Shown here piece after piece: positions 54,208-63,600 of a stretch of DNA of 64,000 nt. The stretch spans positions 3,799 to 67,798 of the forward strand of contig JBPCNZ010000005.1 in the NCBI GenBank assembly GCA_051000755.1, written 5' to 3'. The notes under the pieces were generated by a model. It searched no databases. It was not told where the DNA came from and worked only from the letters and a program-made list of their open reading frames with translations. A program made the position numbers and the translations under genes. Source of the DNA: JALZAH01 sp051000755 (GTDB taxonomy: Bacteria; Actinomycetota; Acidimicrobiia; Acidimicrobiales; Palsa-688). Position 1 is the stretch's first letter. Every line of letters begins with the position of its first letter.

Positions 54208-54624
54208 ATGCGACGTCGGTACCGAGTTGTCGTGGCCAAACCGGGTCTCGACGGTCACGACCGTGGTGCCCGAGTCATCGCCCGGGCCCTGCGGGAGGCC
54301 GGCTTTGAGGTCATCTACACCGGGTTGCACCAGACGCCGGCCCAGATCGTGGAGGCCGTGCTCCAAGAGGACGCCGACGCCGTCGGTCTGTCCATCCTCT
54401 CCGGCGCCCACATGACCCTGTTTCCCAAGGTCATCGAGCAGCTCCAGGCGGGCGACGCCGGCGATGTGCTGATCTTCGGTGGAGGCATCATTCCCGAGGC
54501 CGACGCCGCTGAGCTCGGGCGCCTCGGCGTCACCCGCATCTTCACCCCCGGTGCTCCGCTGGCGACAATCACCGACTGGCTCGAGGAGGCGCTCGATGCA
54601 CGAGAGAGCGCCGGGGCCAGCTGA
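54208..54624 (+). CDS. stand-alone cobalamin-binding subunit of a methylmalonyl-CoA mutase-type enzyme
   Basis: 138 residues equal to the C-terminal B12 domain of methylmalonyl-CoA mutase: VVVAKPGLDGHDRGARVIAR with the cobalt-ligating His of DxHxxG, VGLSILSGAHMTLFPKVI, and VLIFGGGIIPEADAAEL. A catalytic large subunit is not adjacent, so it may pair with one encoded elsewhere (methylmalonyl-, isobutyryl- or 2-hydroxyisobutyryl-CoA mutase). It lies 44 bp before sucC, which fits a propionate to succinyl-CoA to succinate route. ATG 54208. Confidence 0.9.
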   Translation: MRRRYRVVVAKPGLDGHDRGARVIARALREAGFEVIYTGLHQTPAQIVEAVLQEDADAVGLSILSGAHMTLFPKVIEQLQAGDAGDVLIFGGGIIPEADAAELGRLGVTRIFTPGAPLATITDWLEEALDARESAGAS

Positions 54625-54668
54625 GCCCGGCCAACCCTTCTGCCCCCTTCCCCCAACGAGGAGCGATC

Positions 54669-55832
54669 GTGGACCTGTTCGAGTACCAGGGCAAGCAGTA
54701 CTTTGCCCGCTTCGGCATCCCGGTGTCACCGGGTGGCATCGCCGACACCGTTGACCAGGCCGTGGCCGCCGCCGAATCGGCAGGGTTCCCGGTGGTGGTC
54801 AAGGCCCAGGTGCAGGTCGGAGGTCGGGGCAAGGCCGGCGGGGTGAAGTTGGCCACCAACGTCGATGAGGTCCGTACCCATGCCGGCAACATCCTCGGTC
54901 TCGACATCAAGGGTCATGTGGTGCGGCGCCTGTGGATCGAGCACGCCTCCGACATTGCCAAGGAGTACTACGCCAGCTTCACCCTCGACCGGGCCGCCAA
55001 GCAGTATCTGGGCATGGTCTCGGCCAAGGGCGGTGTCGAGATCGAGACGGTCGCGGAGGAGGATCCCGATGCCCTGGCCCGGCTCTACATCGACCCGGCG
55101 ATCGGTTTCACCGAGACCCAGGCTCGAGCCCTTGTCGTCGACGCCGGCCTGGATCCCGAGGCTCATGACGGAGCGATCGGCATCCTGTTGAACCTGTACC
55201 GCTGCTACGTCGAGGGCGACGCCGACCTGGTCGAGATCAACCCTCTCATCCTCACCCCCGACGGGCGGGTCCATGCTCTCGACGCCAAGGTGACCCTCGA
55301 CGACAATGCCTCCTACCGTCATCCCGAGTGGGAGGACTTCCGTGACATCGACGAGTTCGACGAGCGGGAGCGCCTGGCCCGTTCGAAGGGATTGCAATAT
55401 GTGGGCCTCGACGGCCTCGTGGGCATCATCGCCAACGGGGCGGGGCTGGCCATGAGCACCTGCGACGTCGTCAACCAGGTCGGCGGGAGCCCGGCCAACT
55501 TCTTGGACATCGGAGGTGGCGCCAACGCCGATGTCATGGCCAACGCCCTCGATGTCATCAACTCCGATCCCAAGGTGCGGGCCATCTTCATCAACATCTT
55601 CGGTGGCATCACTCGCGGCGAGGAGGTGGCCAAAGGGATCAAGGCCGCCCTCGAACGAGTCGAGATCACCGCACCGATGGTCATACGCCTCGATGGGACG
55701 AACGCCGAGGAAGGCCGGGAAATTCTCAAGACCGTCGAGTCCGACAAGGTCATCTCGGCACCCACCATGTTGGAGGCGGCCCGTAGGGTCGTCGAGCTCG
55801 CCGGAACCGGGCAGGCTGGAGGGCAATCATGA
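54669..55832 (+). CDS. sucC: succinyl-CoA synthetase beta subunit
   Basis: 387 residues. ATP-grasp N-terminus MDLFEYQGKQYFARFGIPVS and VVVKAQVQVGGRGKAGGVKLA; EINPLILTPDG for metal binding; and the C-terminal ligase domain with NIFGGITRGEEVAKGI. TCA-cycle step giving ATP or GTP. GTG 54669 with GAGGAG upstream. The stop overlaps sucD (ATGA). Confidence 0.97.
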   Translation: MDLFEYQGKQYFARFGIPVSPGGIADTVDQAVAAAESAGFPVVVKAQVQVGGRGKAGGVKLATNVDEVRTHAGNILGLDIKGHVVRRLWIEHASDIAKEYYASFTLDRAAKQYLGMVSAKGGVEIETVAEEDPDALARLYIDPAIGFTETQARALVVDAGLDPEAHDGAIGILLNLYRCYVEGDADLVEINPLILTPDGRVHALDAKVTLDDNASYRHPEWEDFRDIDEFDERERLARSKGLQYVGLDGLVGIIANGAGLAMSTCDVVNQVGGSPANFLDIGGGANADVMANALDVINSDPKVRAIFINIFGGITRGEEVAKGIKAALERVEITAPMVIRLDGTNAEEGREILKTVESDKVISAPTMLEAARRVVELAGTGQAGGQS

Positions 55833-56713
55833 GCATCTTCGTCGATGAGACCACCAAGGTCGTCGTCCAGGGCCTGACCGGCGGCCAAGGCCGGTTCCAT
55901 GGCCTGCGAAACCGGGACTACGGCACCCAGATCGTCGCCGGGGTCACCCCGGGCAAGGGCGGCGGTGACGTCGAGGGCATCCCCATCTTCGACACGGTGG
56001 CCGAAGCCCGGGAGGCGACGGGCGCCAACGCCAGCTTCGTGTCCGTTCCCCCAAGGGCTGCAGGCGCGGCCATCCTCGAGGCGGCCATCGCCGGCATCGG
56101 CTTCGTGGTCTGCATCACCGAGGGCATCCCCGCCCACGACGAGGCCCGGGTGTTCAACACCCTCGCCGAGCAGTACCCCTCGACCCGGCTCCTCGGGCCC
56201 AATTGCCCCGGCATCATAAGCCCCGGGAAGACCAACATCGGGATCACCGCCGGCGAGATCGCCCTTCCTGGTGGGCCGGTCGGCATCGTCAGCCGCTCCG
56301 GGACCCTTACCTATCAGGCGCTCTACGAGCTGAAGCAGATGAACATCGGGGTCACCACCTGTGTCGGCATCGGCGGCGACCCGGTACCGGGCACGAACTT
56401 CATCGACTGCCTGGCCGCCTTCGAGGCCGATCCCGACACCTTGGCCGTCATCCTGATGGGCGAGATCGGTGGCGTCGAGGAGGAGAAGGCCGCCGACTTC
56501 ATCGCCTCGTCGGTGACCAAGCCGGTTGTGGCCTACATCGCCGGCGTCACCGCCCCGCCCGGCAAGAAGATGGGCCATGCCGGCGCCATCGTCTCGGGCA
56601 GCAAGGGTACGGCCCAGGCCAAGATGGACGCCCTCGCGACAGCGGGCGCCCGCGTGGTCCTCAACCCGACCGAGGCCGGCGAGAAGATGGCGGAGATCGT
56701 CAAAGGGCTGTGA
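55829..56713 (+). CDS. sucD: succinyl-CoA synthetase alpha subunit
   Basis: 294 residues. CoA-binding N-terminus (VVVQGLTGGQGRFHGLRNRDYGTQIVAGVTPGKGG), LGPNCPGIISPGKTNIGI, and the phospho-histidine segment GKKMGHAGAIVSGSKGTAQAK (His within GHAGAI). Forms the heterodimer with SucC. ATG 55829. The convergent VOC gene ends 20 bp downstream. Confidence 0.97.
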   Translation: MSIFVDETTKVVVQGLTGGQGRFHGLRNRDYGTQIVAGVTPGKGGGDVEGIPIFDTVAEAREATGANASFVSVPPRAAGAAILEAAIAGIGFVVCITEGIPAHDEARVFNTLAEQYPSTRLLGPNCPGIISPGKTNIGITAGEIALPGGPVGIVSRSGTLTYQALYELKQMNIGVTTCVGIGGDPVPGTNFIDCLAAFEADPDTLAVILMGEIGGVEEEKAADFIASSVTKPVVAYIAGVTAPPGKKMGHAGAIVSGSKGTAQAKMDALATAGARVVLNPTEAGEKMAEIVKGL

Positions 56714-56732
56714 TCGCCGCTGGGCGACGCCC

Positions 56733-57504
56733 TCAGTAGCCGGCTATGAGCTTGAAGGCGGCGCCGGACGGGTCGGCGACCGTGGCCAGGCGACCGTAGG
56801 GCGTGTCCTCGGCGGCCATGAGCGTCGCCCCCCCGAGGTCGCCGACCTTGGTCAGGGCCACATCCGTGTCCTCGACCAGGAAGTAGGTCGACCAGTGCGA
56901 GGGGACACCCTCGGGGAGGAAGCCGGAGGCATCCATGATCCCGGCCCGTTGCTCCTCGCCCTGTCCCAGGGTCGTGTAAGAGAACTCGGGTGTCGCCGGC
57001 CACATGGGTGTCCCAGTGGAAGACCGTGCGGTAGAAGTCGACCGACGCCTGGTAGTCCCGGGTCAGCAACTCGAACCATGCCGGGGCACCCAACTTGGCG
57101 AGGGATCCGAACCCGCGATGGAGGCCGGGCTGCCAGGCTCCGATGCTGGCACCGCCGGGGTCACCGACCACGGCCATGGCCCCCAGGTCACCGACATCCA
57201 TCGGTGCCACAGAGATCTGGCCCTTGTGGGCCGTGGCGGCATCGACGGTCTTCCTGGCGTCGTCGGTGGACAGGTAGACCGACCACACGTCAGGCACGCC
57301 CGAATCGGCCGGGTTGGCCATGCAGCCGGCCGCCAGCATGCCGTCCCTGGCGAAGTTGAAGTATCCGCCGAACTCCTCGTTGGGGTCCTCGGCCGTCCAG
57401 CCGAACAGCTCACCGTAGAACTCCCGGCTGCGGGCGGTGTCGGATGTCATCAGGTCGATCCAACAGGGTGATCCGATTGGTGCGTCGTCAGGTCGGGGAG
57501 GCAC
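56733..57504 (-). pseudogene. VOC (glyoxalase/bleomycin-resistance-like) protein, frameshifted
   Basis: Two VOC half-domains. The first, from GTG 57504 (AAGGAG 5 nt upstream), runs SPCWIDLMTSDTARSREFYGELFGW to FYRTVFHWDTHVA in one frame. The second half, TPEFSYTTLGQGEEQRAGIM to ADPSGAAFKLIAGY, lies in another frame. The join falls near 56988-57005; losing one base of the GCCGGCG stretch there would restore HVA-ATPEF continuity. Typical members are about 260 residues, matching the combined length. Function of this subgroup is unknown. Confidence 0.82.
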
Positions 57505-57671
57505 AGGAGCTCCTTCTTTCTCGTGATACGGGCCTTGTGCTGGCTCTGACGCCGCCACCGCTCCGAACTCATCGGCCCGGGACCAAAAGGCATGGCAGAT
57601 CCGCCACCTGGGACGCCTCGAGCGCCGTCAGCGCGGCGGCCATCGCCGGACCGTCGACTAGCGTCGTCTCG

Positions 57672-58397
57672 GTGAGCGAGTCGTACGCGAGCACGCCCAA
57701 CGCGGGGCGGTCCCGTCTCGGCGTGCTGGCTTCTGGTAGCGGAACGGTGCTCGGGGCCATCCTGGATGCCGGCCTTCCTGTCGCCGTCGTCCTCGTCGAC
57801 CGGCCATGCCCCGCGGTCAGCTTGGCGGAGGCGGCCGGAGTCCCGGTGGTGACGCTGCTGCGAGACAGCTACGGACCCGATTTTGACCGGGCGGCCTACA
57901 CCGAGCGAGTCGTCGGGGCTCTCGACGCCGTGGCCCTCGATGCGGTGGCCATGGCCGGCTTCGGCACCGTTCTCGGCCCCGCCATCTTCGAGCGGTGGCC
58001 CGGTCGGGTGCTCAACACCCACCCGGCGCTGCTCCCCGCGTTCAAGGGATGGCATGCCGTCAGGGATGCCCTCGGGGCCGGGGTGGCCACCACCGGTTGC
58101 ACCGTGCATGTGGCTACCGAGACCGTCGACGCCGGGCCCATCCTCGCCCAACAGGAGGTCGCCGTCGAAGCTGGCGACACCGAGCTCAGCCTCCACGAGC
58201 GGATCAAGGTGGTCGAACGGCGCCTGTACCCGGCCACCATCCGCCAATTCCTGGCCGGCATCATCCCGTCGCCAGACCCAACCTCGCCGGGCTACGCCCA
58301 CCAGGCGGTCGACGTGGACGACGAGCAACCAGAAGCGGAGAGCCCAGTGAAAGCGGACCAACAGAAGGTGGAGCATCAGAAGGTGGACCAGCGGTGA
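57672..58397 (+). CDS. purN: phosphoribosylglycinamide formyltransferase PurN
   Basis: 241 residues. Transfers formyl from 10-formyl-THF to GAR. RLGVLASGSGTVLGAILDAGLP is the substrate-binding start; the catalytic segment VLNTHPALLPAFKGWHAVRDALGAGV has the N, H and later D (HVATETVDAGPILAQ). GTG 57672 is chosen by family length; the open frame extends to 57444. A charged tail of about 40 residues follows the domain. The stop overlaps purH (GTGA). Confidence 0.92.
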   Translation: MSESYASTPNAGRSRLGVLASGSGTVLGAILDAGLPVAVVLVDRPCPAVSLAEAAGVPVVTLLRDSYGPDFDRAAYTERVVGALDAVALDAVAMAGFGTVLGPAIFERWPGRVLNTHPALLPAFKGWHAVRDALGAGVATTGCTVHVATETVDAGPILAQQEVAVEAGDTELSLHERIKVVERRLYPATIRQFLAGIIPSPDPTSPGYAHQAVDVDDEQPEAESPVKADQQKVEHQKVDQR

Positions 58398-59926
58398 GGG
58401 TGCTCCTGTCGGTGTACGACAAGACGGGCCTGGCGGACCTGGCCCAGGGCCTGGTCGCCGGCGGTCACAGCCTGGTGGCGAGTGGTGGTACGGCCGCGGC
58501 TCTGGAGGGCGCGGGCATCGGCCATGTGACCGTCGAGTCGGTGACCGAAGCCCCCGAGATGCTCGGCGGTCGGGTCAAGACCTTGCACCCGAAGACTTTG
58601 GGGGGGATCCTGGCCGACCTGTCCAAGCCCGAGCACCGCGCTGACCTGGAGAGCCAAGGGATCGAGCCCATAGGACTGGTGGTCTGCAACCTCTATCCGT
58701 TCCGCTCGAACCCTTCAATCGAGCTGATCGACGTCGGGGGCCCGACCATGGTCCGGGCCGCGGCCAAGAACTGGGCCCATGTCGGCGTCGTCGTCGACCC
58801 CGATGACTACGGGGAGGTCCTGACCGAGCTGGAGAGTGACGGCGCCCTCTCCGACGGTCTGCGCCGGCGCCTGGCCCGGGCCGCGTTCGCCCACACCGCG
58901 GCCTACGACGCGGCCATAACCACCTGGTTCGACACCGTCGCCGATGCTCCCGTCGAGCAGCCGGCGGCGCTGCCGCCGACCGTCCACCTGGCCCTGGAGC
59001 GAGCTCAGCCGCTGCGCTACGGGGAGAACCCCCATCAGCGCGGGGCCCGCTATCGCGAAATCGGCACCCACAGCTGGTGGGACGACGTGGTCCAGCACGG
59101 TGGGAGGGCGCTCAGCTATCTCAACCTCTACGATGCCGACGCAGCCTGGCGACTGGCCCACCAGCTCGCCGACCTCGGCCCTGCGGTGGCGGTGGTGGTC
59201 AAGCATGCCAACCCGTGCGGCGTGGCCGTGGCGACCGACCTGGCGACCGCCTACGAGCGGGCCTTCGAGTGCGATCCGATGTCGGCCTTCGGCGGCATCG
59301 TGGCCCTCACCGGCCACGTCACCGGCCCCGTAGCCCGGGAATTGGTAGCCAACGCCAAAGCCGACGTCCTCATCGCCCCCGGGTTCGACGAGGATGCGCT
59401 GCGCCTGTTCGCGGAGACCAAGAGCAGCAAGAACATGCGTGTCCTCTCCGCTCCCCTGCCGGCCCCGGATGGCTGGCATGTGCGCCAGATCAGCGGTGGG
59501 TGGTTGGTCCAGGACCCCTATGTCTTCGCCACCGGCCGCCCCGACTGGCGGGTGGTGACCAAGGCCGCGCCCCGCCAGGATCAGTGGCGGGACCTGGAGC
59601 TGGCTTGGCGGGTCTGCGCTGCGGTGAAGTCCAATGCCATCGTCCTGGCCGTCGATGGTACGGCCGTTGGTATCGGCGGCGGCCAGCAGAACCGGGTGAC
59701 CCCGGGTGAGATCGCCGTGGCCCGGGCCGCGGGACGGGCCCGGGGGGGCGCCGCCGCCAGTGATGCCTTCTTCCCCTTTCGGGATGGCCTCGATGCGGTC
59801 GCGGCAGCAGGCGTGGCCACCGTCGTCCAACCCGGTGGTTCCATGGGTGACGACAAGGTCATCGCCGCAGCCGACGAGCACGGCCTGGCCATGGTCTTCA
59901 CCGGCGAACGGCAGTTCCAACATTGA
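58394..59926 (+). CDS. purH: AICAR transformylase / IMP cyclohydrolase PurH
   Basis: 510 residues, bifunctional last two steps of IMP synthesis. N-terminal cyclohydrolase (MGS-like): VLLSVYDKTGLADLAQGL, GGRVKTLHPKTLGGIL. C-terminal transformylase: LRYGENPHQRGARY, VVVKHANPCGVAVA with the catalytic K-H, and SDAFFPFRDGLDAVAAAGV. GTG 58394 overlaps the purN stop; its stop overlaps folD as TTGA. Confidence 0.97.
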   Translation: MRVLLSVYDKTGLADLAQGLVAGGHSLVASGGTAAALEGAGIGHVTVESVTEAPEMLGGRVKTLHPKTLGGILADLSKPEHRADLESQGIEPIGLVVCNLYPFRSNPSIELIDVGGPTMVRAAAKNWAHVGVVVDPDDYGEVLTELESDGALSDGLRRRLARAAFAHTAAYDAAITTWFDTVADAPVEQPAALPPTVHLALERAQPLRYGENPHQRGARYREIGTHSWWDDVVQHGGRALSYLNLYDADAAWRLAHQLADLGPAVAVVVKHANPCGVAVATDLATAYERAFECDPMSAFGGIVALTGHVTGPVARELVANAKADVLIAPGFDEDALRLFAETKSSKNMRVLSAPLPAPDGWHVRQISGGWLVQDPYVFATGRPDWRVVTKAAPRQDQWRDLELAWRVCAAVKSNAIVLAVDGTAVGIGGGQQNRVTPGEIAVARAAGRARGGAAASDAFFPFRDGLDAVAAAGVATVVQPGGSMGDDKVIAAADEHGLAMVFTGERQFQH

Positions 59927-60798
59927 GTGCCGTCCTCCTCCCGGGCGCGCCGGTCGCCGAAGCCGTGCTCAGCGATGTGAGAATGCGTGTCGCCGATTTG
60001 GGAGCCAAGGGCCGTCAGGTGGGGCTGGGCACGATCCTGGTTGGTGAGGACCCCGCCAGTGCCGGATATGTGGCCAAGAAGCACCAAACATGCGAAGAGA
60101 TCGGCATGGCCAGCTTCGACGAGCGGATTCCGGCGACCGCCAGCCAGGCCGACCTGCTTGCGGCCGTGGCCCGCTTCAACGCCGATCCTGAGGTCGATGC
60201 GTACATCATCCAGAACCCGGTGCCAGCCGGGTTCGACTTCAACGAGGCCATGCTGGCGGTCGATCCGGCCAAGGACGCCGACGGCCTCCACCCCACCAAC
60301 CTCGGCCTCCTGGCTCTCGGTGCCCCATCGGCACCGCGACCCTGCACCCCGTTGGGCATCAAGGCCCTTCTCGCTCACCATGGCATCCCAGTCGTCGGTC
60401 GGGAGGTGGTCATCGTGGGTCGAGGCCCGACGCTCGGTCGCCCGCTGTCCATGCTGCTGGCGTTGAAGGAACCGGGCGCCAACGCGGCGGTGACCGTCGT
60501 GCACACCGGTGTCGCCAACTGGGGCGACCTGACCCGCCGGGCCGACATCGTCGTCGGGGCGGCCGGAGTGCCGAGCATGATCACACCGGATCTGATCCGG
60601 CCCGGCTCCGTGGTCATCAGCGGCGGGATCTCATGGGAGGGACGCCGCCTTCGTCCTGACGTCGACGAGGCCTGCAACGAGGTGGCCGGGTGGATCACCC
60701 CCCGCCTCGGCGGGGTCGGAGTCACGACGGTGGCCATGCTCCTGGCCAACACCGTTGCCGCCGCCGAGCGTCGGTCGACCCCGTCTCACGCGGCGTAG
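59923..60798 (+). CDS. folD: methylenetetrahydrofolate dehydrogenase / cyclohydrolase FolD
   Basis: 291 residues. Interconverts methylene-, methenyl- and 10-formyl-THF, the cofactor used by PurN and PurH just upstream. SAGYVAKKHQTCEEIGM carries the catalytic lysine region, DGLHPTNLG and GRGPTLGRPLSMLLALKEP the NADP site. The usual QLPLP motif is here QNPVPAG, a noticeable deviation, but the rest of the fold is intact. TTG 59923 start by overlap with purH. Confidence 0.9.
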   Translation: MSAVLLPGAPVAEAVLSDVRMRVADLGAKGRQVGLGTILVGEDPASAGYVAKKHQTCEEIGMASFDERIPATASQADLLAAVARFNADPEVDAYIIQNPVPAGFDFNEAMLAVDPAKDADGLHPTNLGLLALGAPSAPRPCTPLGIKALLAHHGIPVVGREVVIVGRGPTLGRPLSMLLALKEPGANAAVTVVHTGVANWGDLTRRADIVVGAAGVPSMITPDLIRPGSVVISGGISWEGRRLRPDVDEACNEVAGWITPRLGGVGVTTVAMLLANTVAAAERRSTPSHAA

Positions 60799-60806
60799 CC
60801 TGAGCC

Positions 60807-61682
60807 ATGGCCAAGATCGCAGAGCTCCTGGCATCGGGGCGCACCTTCTCGTTCGAGTTCTTCCCGCCGAAGGACGACGCCGAACACGAACGGCTGGTGC
60901 GCACGCTGATCCAACTGCAGCCTCTCGAGCCGTCCTTCGTGTCGGTCACCTACCGGGGCGGTCCCTCTTCGCGGCGGCGCACCCACGAGCTGGTGGCGGC
61001 CATGCTCAAGGTGACAACCCTCAACCCGATGGCCCACCTGATCTGCGTGGGGCATGCCCGCCTGGAGCTGGCTGAGATCCTCGTCGATCTCCGCAAGGCC
61101 GGCATCGACAACCTCATGGCTCTCGGTGGTGACCCACCGATCGACCCAAACGCAAGTGCCGGCGAGCTGCGTTACGCCAGCGAGCTGGTCGAGTTGGCTC
61201 GTGCCATCGGTGGTTTCTCCATCGGGGTGGCGGCCCACCCGGCCGGTCACCCGAAGTCACCTGACCGGCGGGCCGACCGGGACCGCCTGGCGGCCAAGCT
61301 GCGCGCTGCAGATTTCGCCGTCACCCAGTTCTTCTTCGACGTGGAGGAGTACACCGAACTGGTCGACGACCTGGCGACCAGGGGCCTGGACAAGCCGGTC
61401 GTTCCCGGGATCATGCCGGTGACGAGCCTGACCTCCCTCAAGCGCATGACGGCCATGGGCGGGGTCGTTCCCTCCTGGCTGCGAGAGCGGCTCGAGGGTG
61501 CGGGGGACGCCGACTCGGTGCGGGCGGCAGGCATCGAGGCTGCCACCGAGCTGTGCGCCGGTCTGCTCGACGCCGGCGCCCCCGGGCTGCACTTCTACAC
61601 CCTCAACTTCTCGCGGGCCACGGCGGAGATCTACGCCAACCTCGGTATCGCCGCCTCCCTCTCGGGTGCGGGGGAGCCGTGA
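60807..61682 (+). CDS. metF: methylenetetrahydrofolate reductase MetF
   Basis: 291 residues, FAD-dependent. TFSFEFFPPKDDAEHERLV near the N-terminus, SFVSVTYRGG, LALGGDPP-like segment DNLMALGGDPP, and AHPAGHPKS are MetF signatures, ending with FYTLNFSRAT. Feeds methyl groups to methionine synthesis. ATG 60807, 8 bp after folD; completes a one-carbon/purine operon. Confidence 0.96.
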   Translation: MAKIAELLASGRTFSFEFFPPKDDAEHERLVRTLIQLQPLEPSFVSVTYRGGPSSRRRTHELVAAMLKVTTLNPMAHLICVGHARLELAEILVDLRKAGIDNLMALGGDPPIDPNASAGELRYASELVELARAIGGFSIGVAAHPAGHPKSPDRRADRDRLAAKLRAADFAVTQFFFDVEEYTELVDDLATRGLDKPVVPGIMPVTSLTSLKRMTAMGGVVPSWLRERLEGAGDADSVRAAGIEAATELCAGLLDAGAPGLHFYTLNFSRATAEIYANLGIAASLSGAGEP

Positions 61683-61701
61683 TCGACGCCGAGGTCGAGG
61701 G

Positions 61702-62844
61702 ATGAACAACCGGGTCTGTGCCCTCCTGGGCTGTGCCTATCCCTTGATCGCCTTCAGTCATTGCCGGGACGTGGTCGCGGCGGTTACCAACGCCGGTGGT
61801 TTCGGTGTCCTCGGGGCCGCGGCGTACAGTCCCGAGGCCCTCGACCGGGAACTGACCTGGATCGACGAGGCGGTTGGAGGGCGGCCCTACGGAGCCGACA
61901 TCCTCGTTCCCGCCCGCGTGGAGGGCGGCGGTGGGGGCGAGGGTGCCGGTCCCGGGGCCGGAGATCTTGCCGCCCTGGTGCCCGCCGAGCAACGGCAGTT
62001 TGTGGCAGGGATCCTCGCCTCCCACGGTGTCGGCGGCGGCGAGCCGGTCCAACCGGCAGGCGCGGCCGCCGCCATGGGATCGGCCCGGAACAATGAGGCG
62101 CTGCTCGAGGTCATCTTCGCCCATCCGATCCGCCTGGCGGCCAACGCCCTCGGCGTCCCCACCCCGGCCATGCTCGACCAGGCCCACCACGCCGGAGTTC
62201 CGGTCGCGGCCCTGGTCGGCAGCCGGGTACACGCCGAGCGTCAGGTGGCGGTCGGCGTGGACCTGATCGTGGCCCAGGGCGGGGAGGCGGGGGGCCACTG
62301 CGGCGAGGTTTCCACCATGGTGCTCGTCCCCGAGGTCGTTGACGCGGTGGCGGCCAGCGGCACGCCGGTTCCGGTCGTCGCTGCTGGTGGGATCGTCACC
62401 GGCCGGCAGATGGCCGCCGCCCTGGCCCTCGGGGCCGAAGGGGTATGGACCGGTTCGGTGTGGCTCACCACCGACGAAGCGGAGACGGCGCCGGCCACCA
62501 AGGCCAAGATGCTGACGGCCACGTCGGGCGACACGGTGCGATCCCGGAGCCGCACCGGGAAGCCGTCGCGCCAGCTGCGCTCCGCCTGGACCGACGCCTG
62601 GGACTCCGACGCGGCACCCTCGGCGCTGCCCATGCCCCTGCAGTCGATGTTGACCGAGCCTGCCTTGCGCCGGGTCGACCAGGCCGCGGCGGGAGGCAAC
62701 ACCGGCGCCAAGGATCTGGCCACCTACTGGGTCGGCCAGGGCGTCGGGTTGATGAATGCGGCCCGACCGGCCCGCCGGGTGGTGGCCGAGATGATCGAGG
62801 AGCTGGTAGCCACCATCGACCGCCTCGGTCAGCTCGGCGACTGA
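61702..62844 (+). CDS. nitronate monooxygenase-like flavoprotein
   Basis: 380 residues of the NMO/2-nitropropane dioxygenase TIM-barrel family: NNRVCALLGCAYPLIAFSHC at the N-terminus, QGGEAGGHCG (FMN and catalytic histidine region), VVAAGGIVTGRQMAAALALGAEGVWTGS. Actinobacterial paralogues are abundant and often of unknown substrate. ATG 61702 with GAGG just upstream, 19 bp after metF. The Gly-rich EGGGGGEGAGPGAG insert near residue 74 is a small oddity. Confidence 0.88.
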   Translation: MNNRVCALLGCAYPLIAFSHCRDVVAAVTNAGGFGVLGAAAYSPEALDRELTWIDEAVGGRPYGADILVPARVEGGGGGEGAGPGAGDLAALVPAEQRQFVAGILASHGVGGGEPVQPAGAAAAMGSARNNEALLEVIFAHPIRLAANALGVPTPAMLDQAHHAGVPVAALVGSRVHAERQVAVGVDLIVAQGGEAGGHCGEVSTMVLVPEVVDAVAASGTPVPVVAAGGIVTGRQMAAALALGAEGVWTGSVWLTTDEAETAPATKAKMLTATSGDTVRSRSRTGKPSRQLRSAWTDAWDSDAAPSALPMPLQSMLTEPALRRVDQAAAGGNTGAKDLATYWVGQGVGLMNAARPARRVVAEMIEELVATIDRLGQLGD

Positions 62845-62887
62845 GCGGCTGCCGACGGCTCCCCCGGGCGGCGGGGCGGGGCGATGA

Positions 62888-63517
62888 TCACCGGGCCCTG
62901 TCCTCGAGGGGGCCCGGATACGCCTCCTCCGCCAGCACCGTCAGCCTTCCGGCGTGGTGGCGGACGAAGAGGAGCCCGAGACCGATCCCCACGACGGCCG
63001 CCCCGCCGAGGGCGAGGTTGATGGTCCCTGACACCCGCCGGAGGGCGTCACCGGCGACGTAGGCGACGAAGGTGTAGACGGCGGCCCAGACGACGCCGCC
63101 GGTCGTGTTGTAGACCAGGAACCGCCGCCAACGCATCCGGTTGGTGCCGGCCAGGAACGCTGCATAGGTGCGGAGCACGGAAACGAACCGGCCGAAGAAC
63201 ACGACCTTGCCGCCGTGGCGGTCGAAGATGTATCGGCCCACCTTGACCTTGCCCTCGTCGAGCCGGACGTAATGACCGTAGCGGCGCAGGAGCTGGTAGC
63301 CGCCCCGGTCGCCGATCCAGAAGCCGATGTTGTCGCCGACGATGGCGGCGGCCGCAGCCGCGATGAAGATGACCCACACCGAGAGATTGTGGGTGTGGCC
63401 GGCGTAGATGGCGGCCAGGATGAGGATCGTCTCACCGGGGAGAGGCACGCCGACGCTCTCAGCGCCGACCAGGAGGGCTACCGCGAAGTAGCCGTAGGTG
63501 GAGATGAGGTGGTTCAC
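62888..63517 (-). CDS. DedA-family membrane protein
   Basis: 209 residues, four to six hydrophobic segments. AESVGVPLPGETILILAA, then VGDNIGFWIGDRGGYQLLRRYG and VFFGRFVSVLRTYAAFLAGTNRMRWRRFLVYNTTGGVVWA contain the conserved E, GxxxG and R-x-P-like region of DedA/DUF sets involved in membrane lipid transport or homeostasis. GTG 63517 start. Convergent with the nitronate monooxygenase-like gene. Confidence 0.93.
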   Translation of the reverse strand: MNHLISTYGYFAVALLVGAESVGVPLPGETILILAAIYAGHTHNLSVWVIFIAAAAAAIVGDNIGFWIGDRGGYQLLRRYGHYVRLDEGKVKVGRYIFDRHGGKVVFFGRFVSVLRTYAAFLAGTNRMRWRRFLVYNTTGGVVWAAVYTFVAYVAGDALRRVSGTINLALGGAAVVGIGLGLLFVRHHAGRLTVLAEEAYPGPLEDRAR

Positions 63518-63600
63518 GGCCCGGCCCCGCGCTCGTCGACCGGGCTGGGGGGCGTCACGGACGCCATCCTAGGGATGCGAACCATGGGTTCCGGGAGAGC

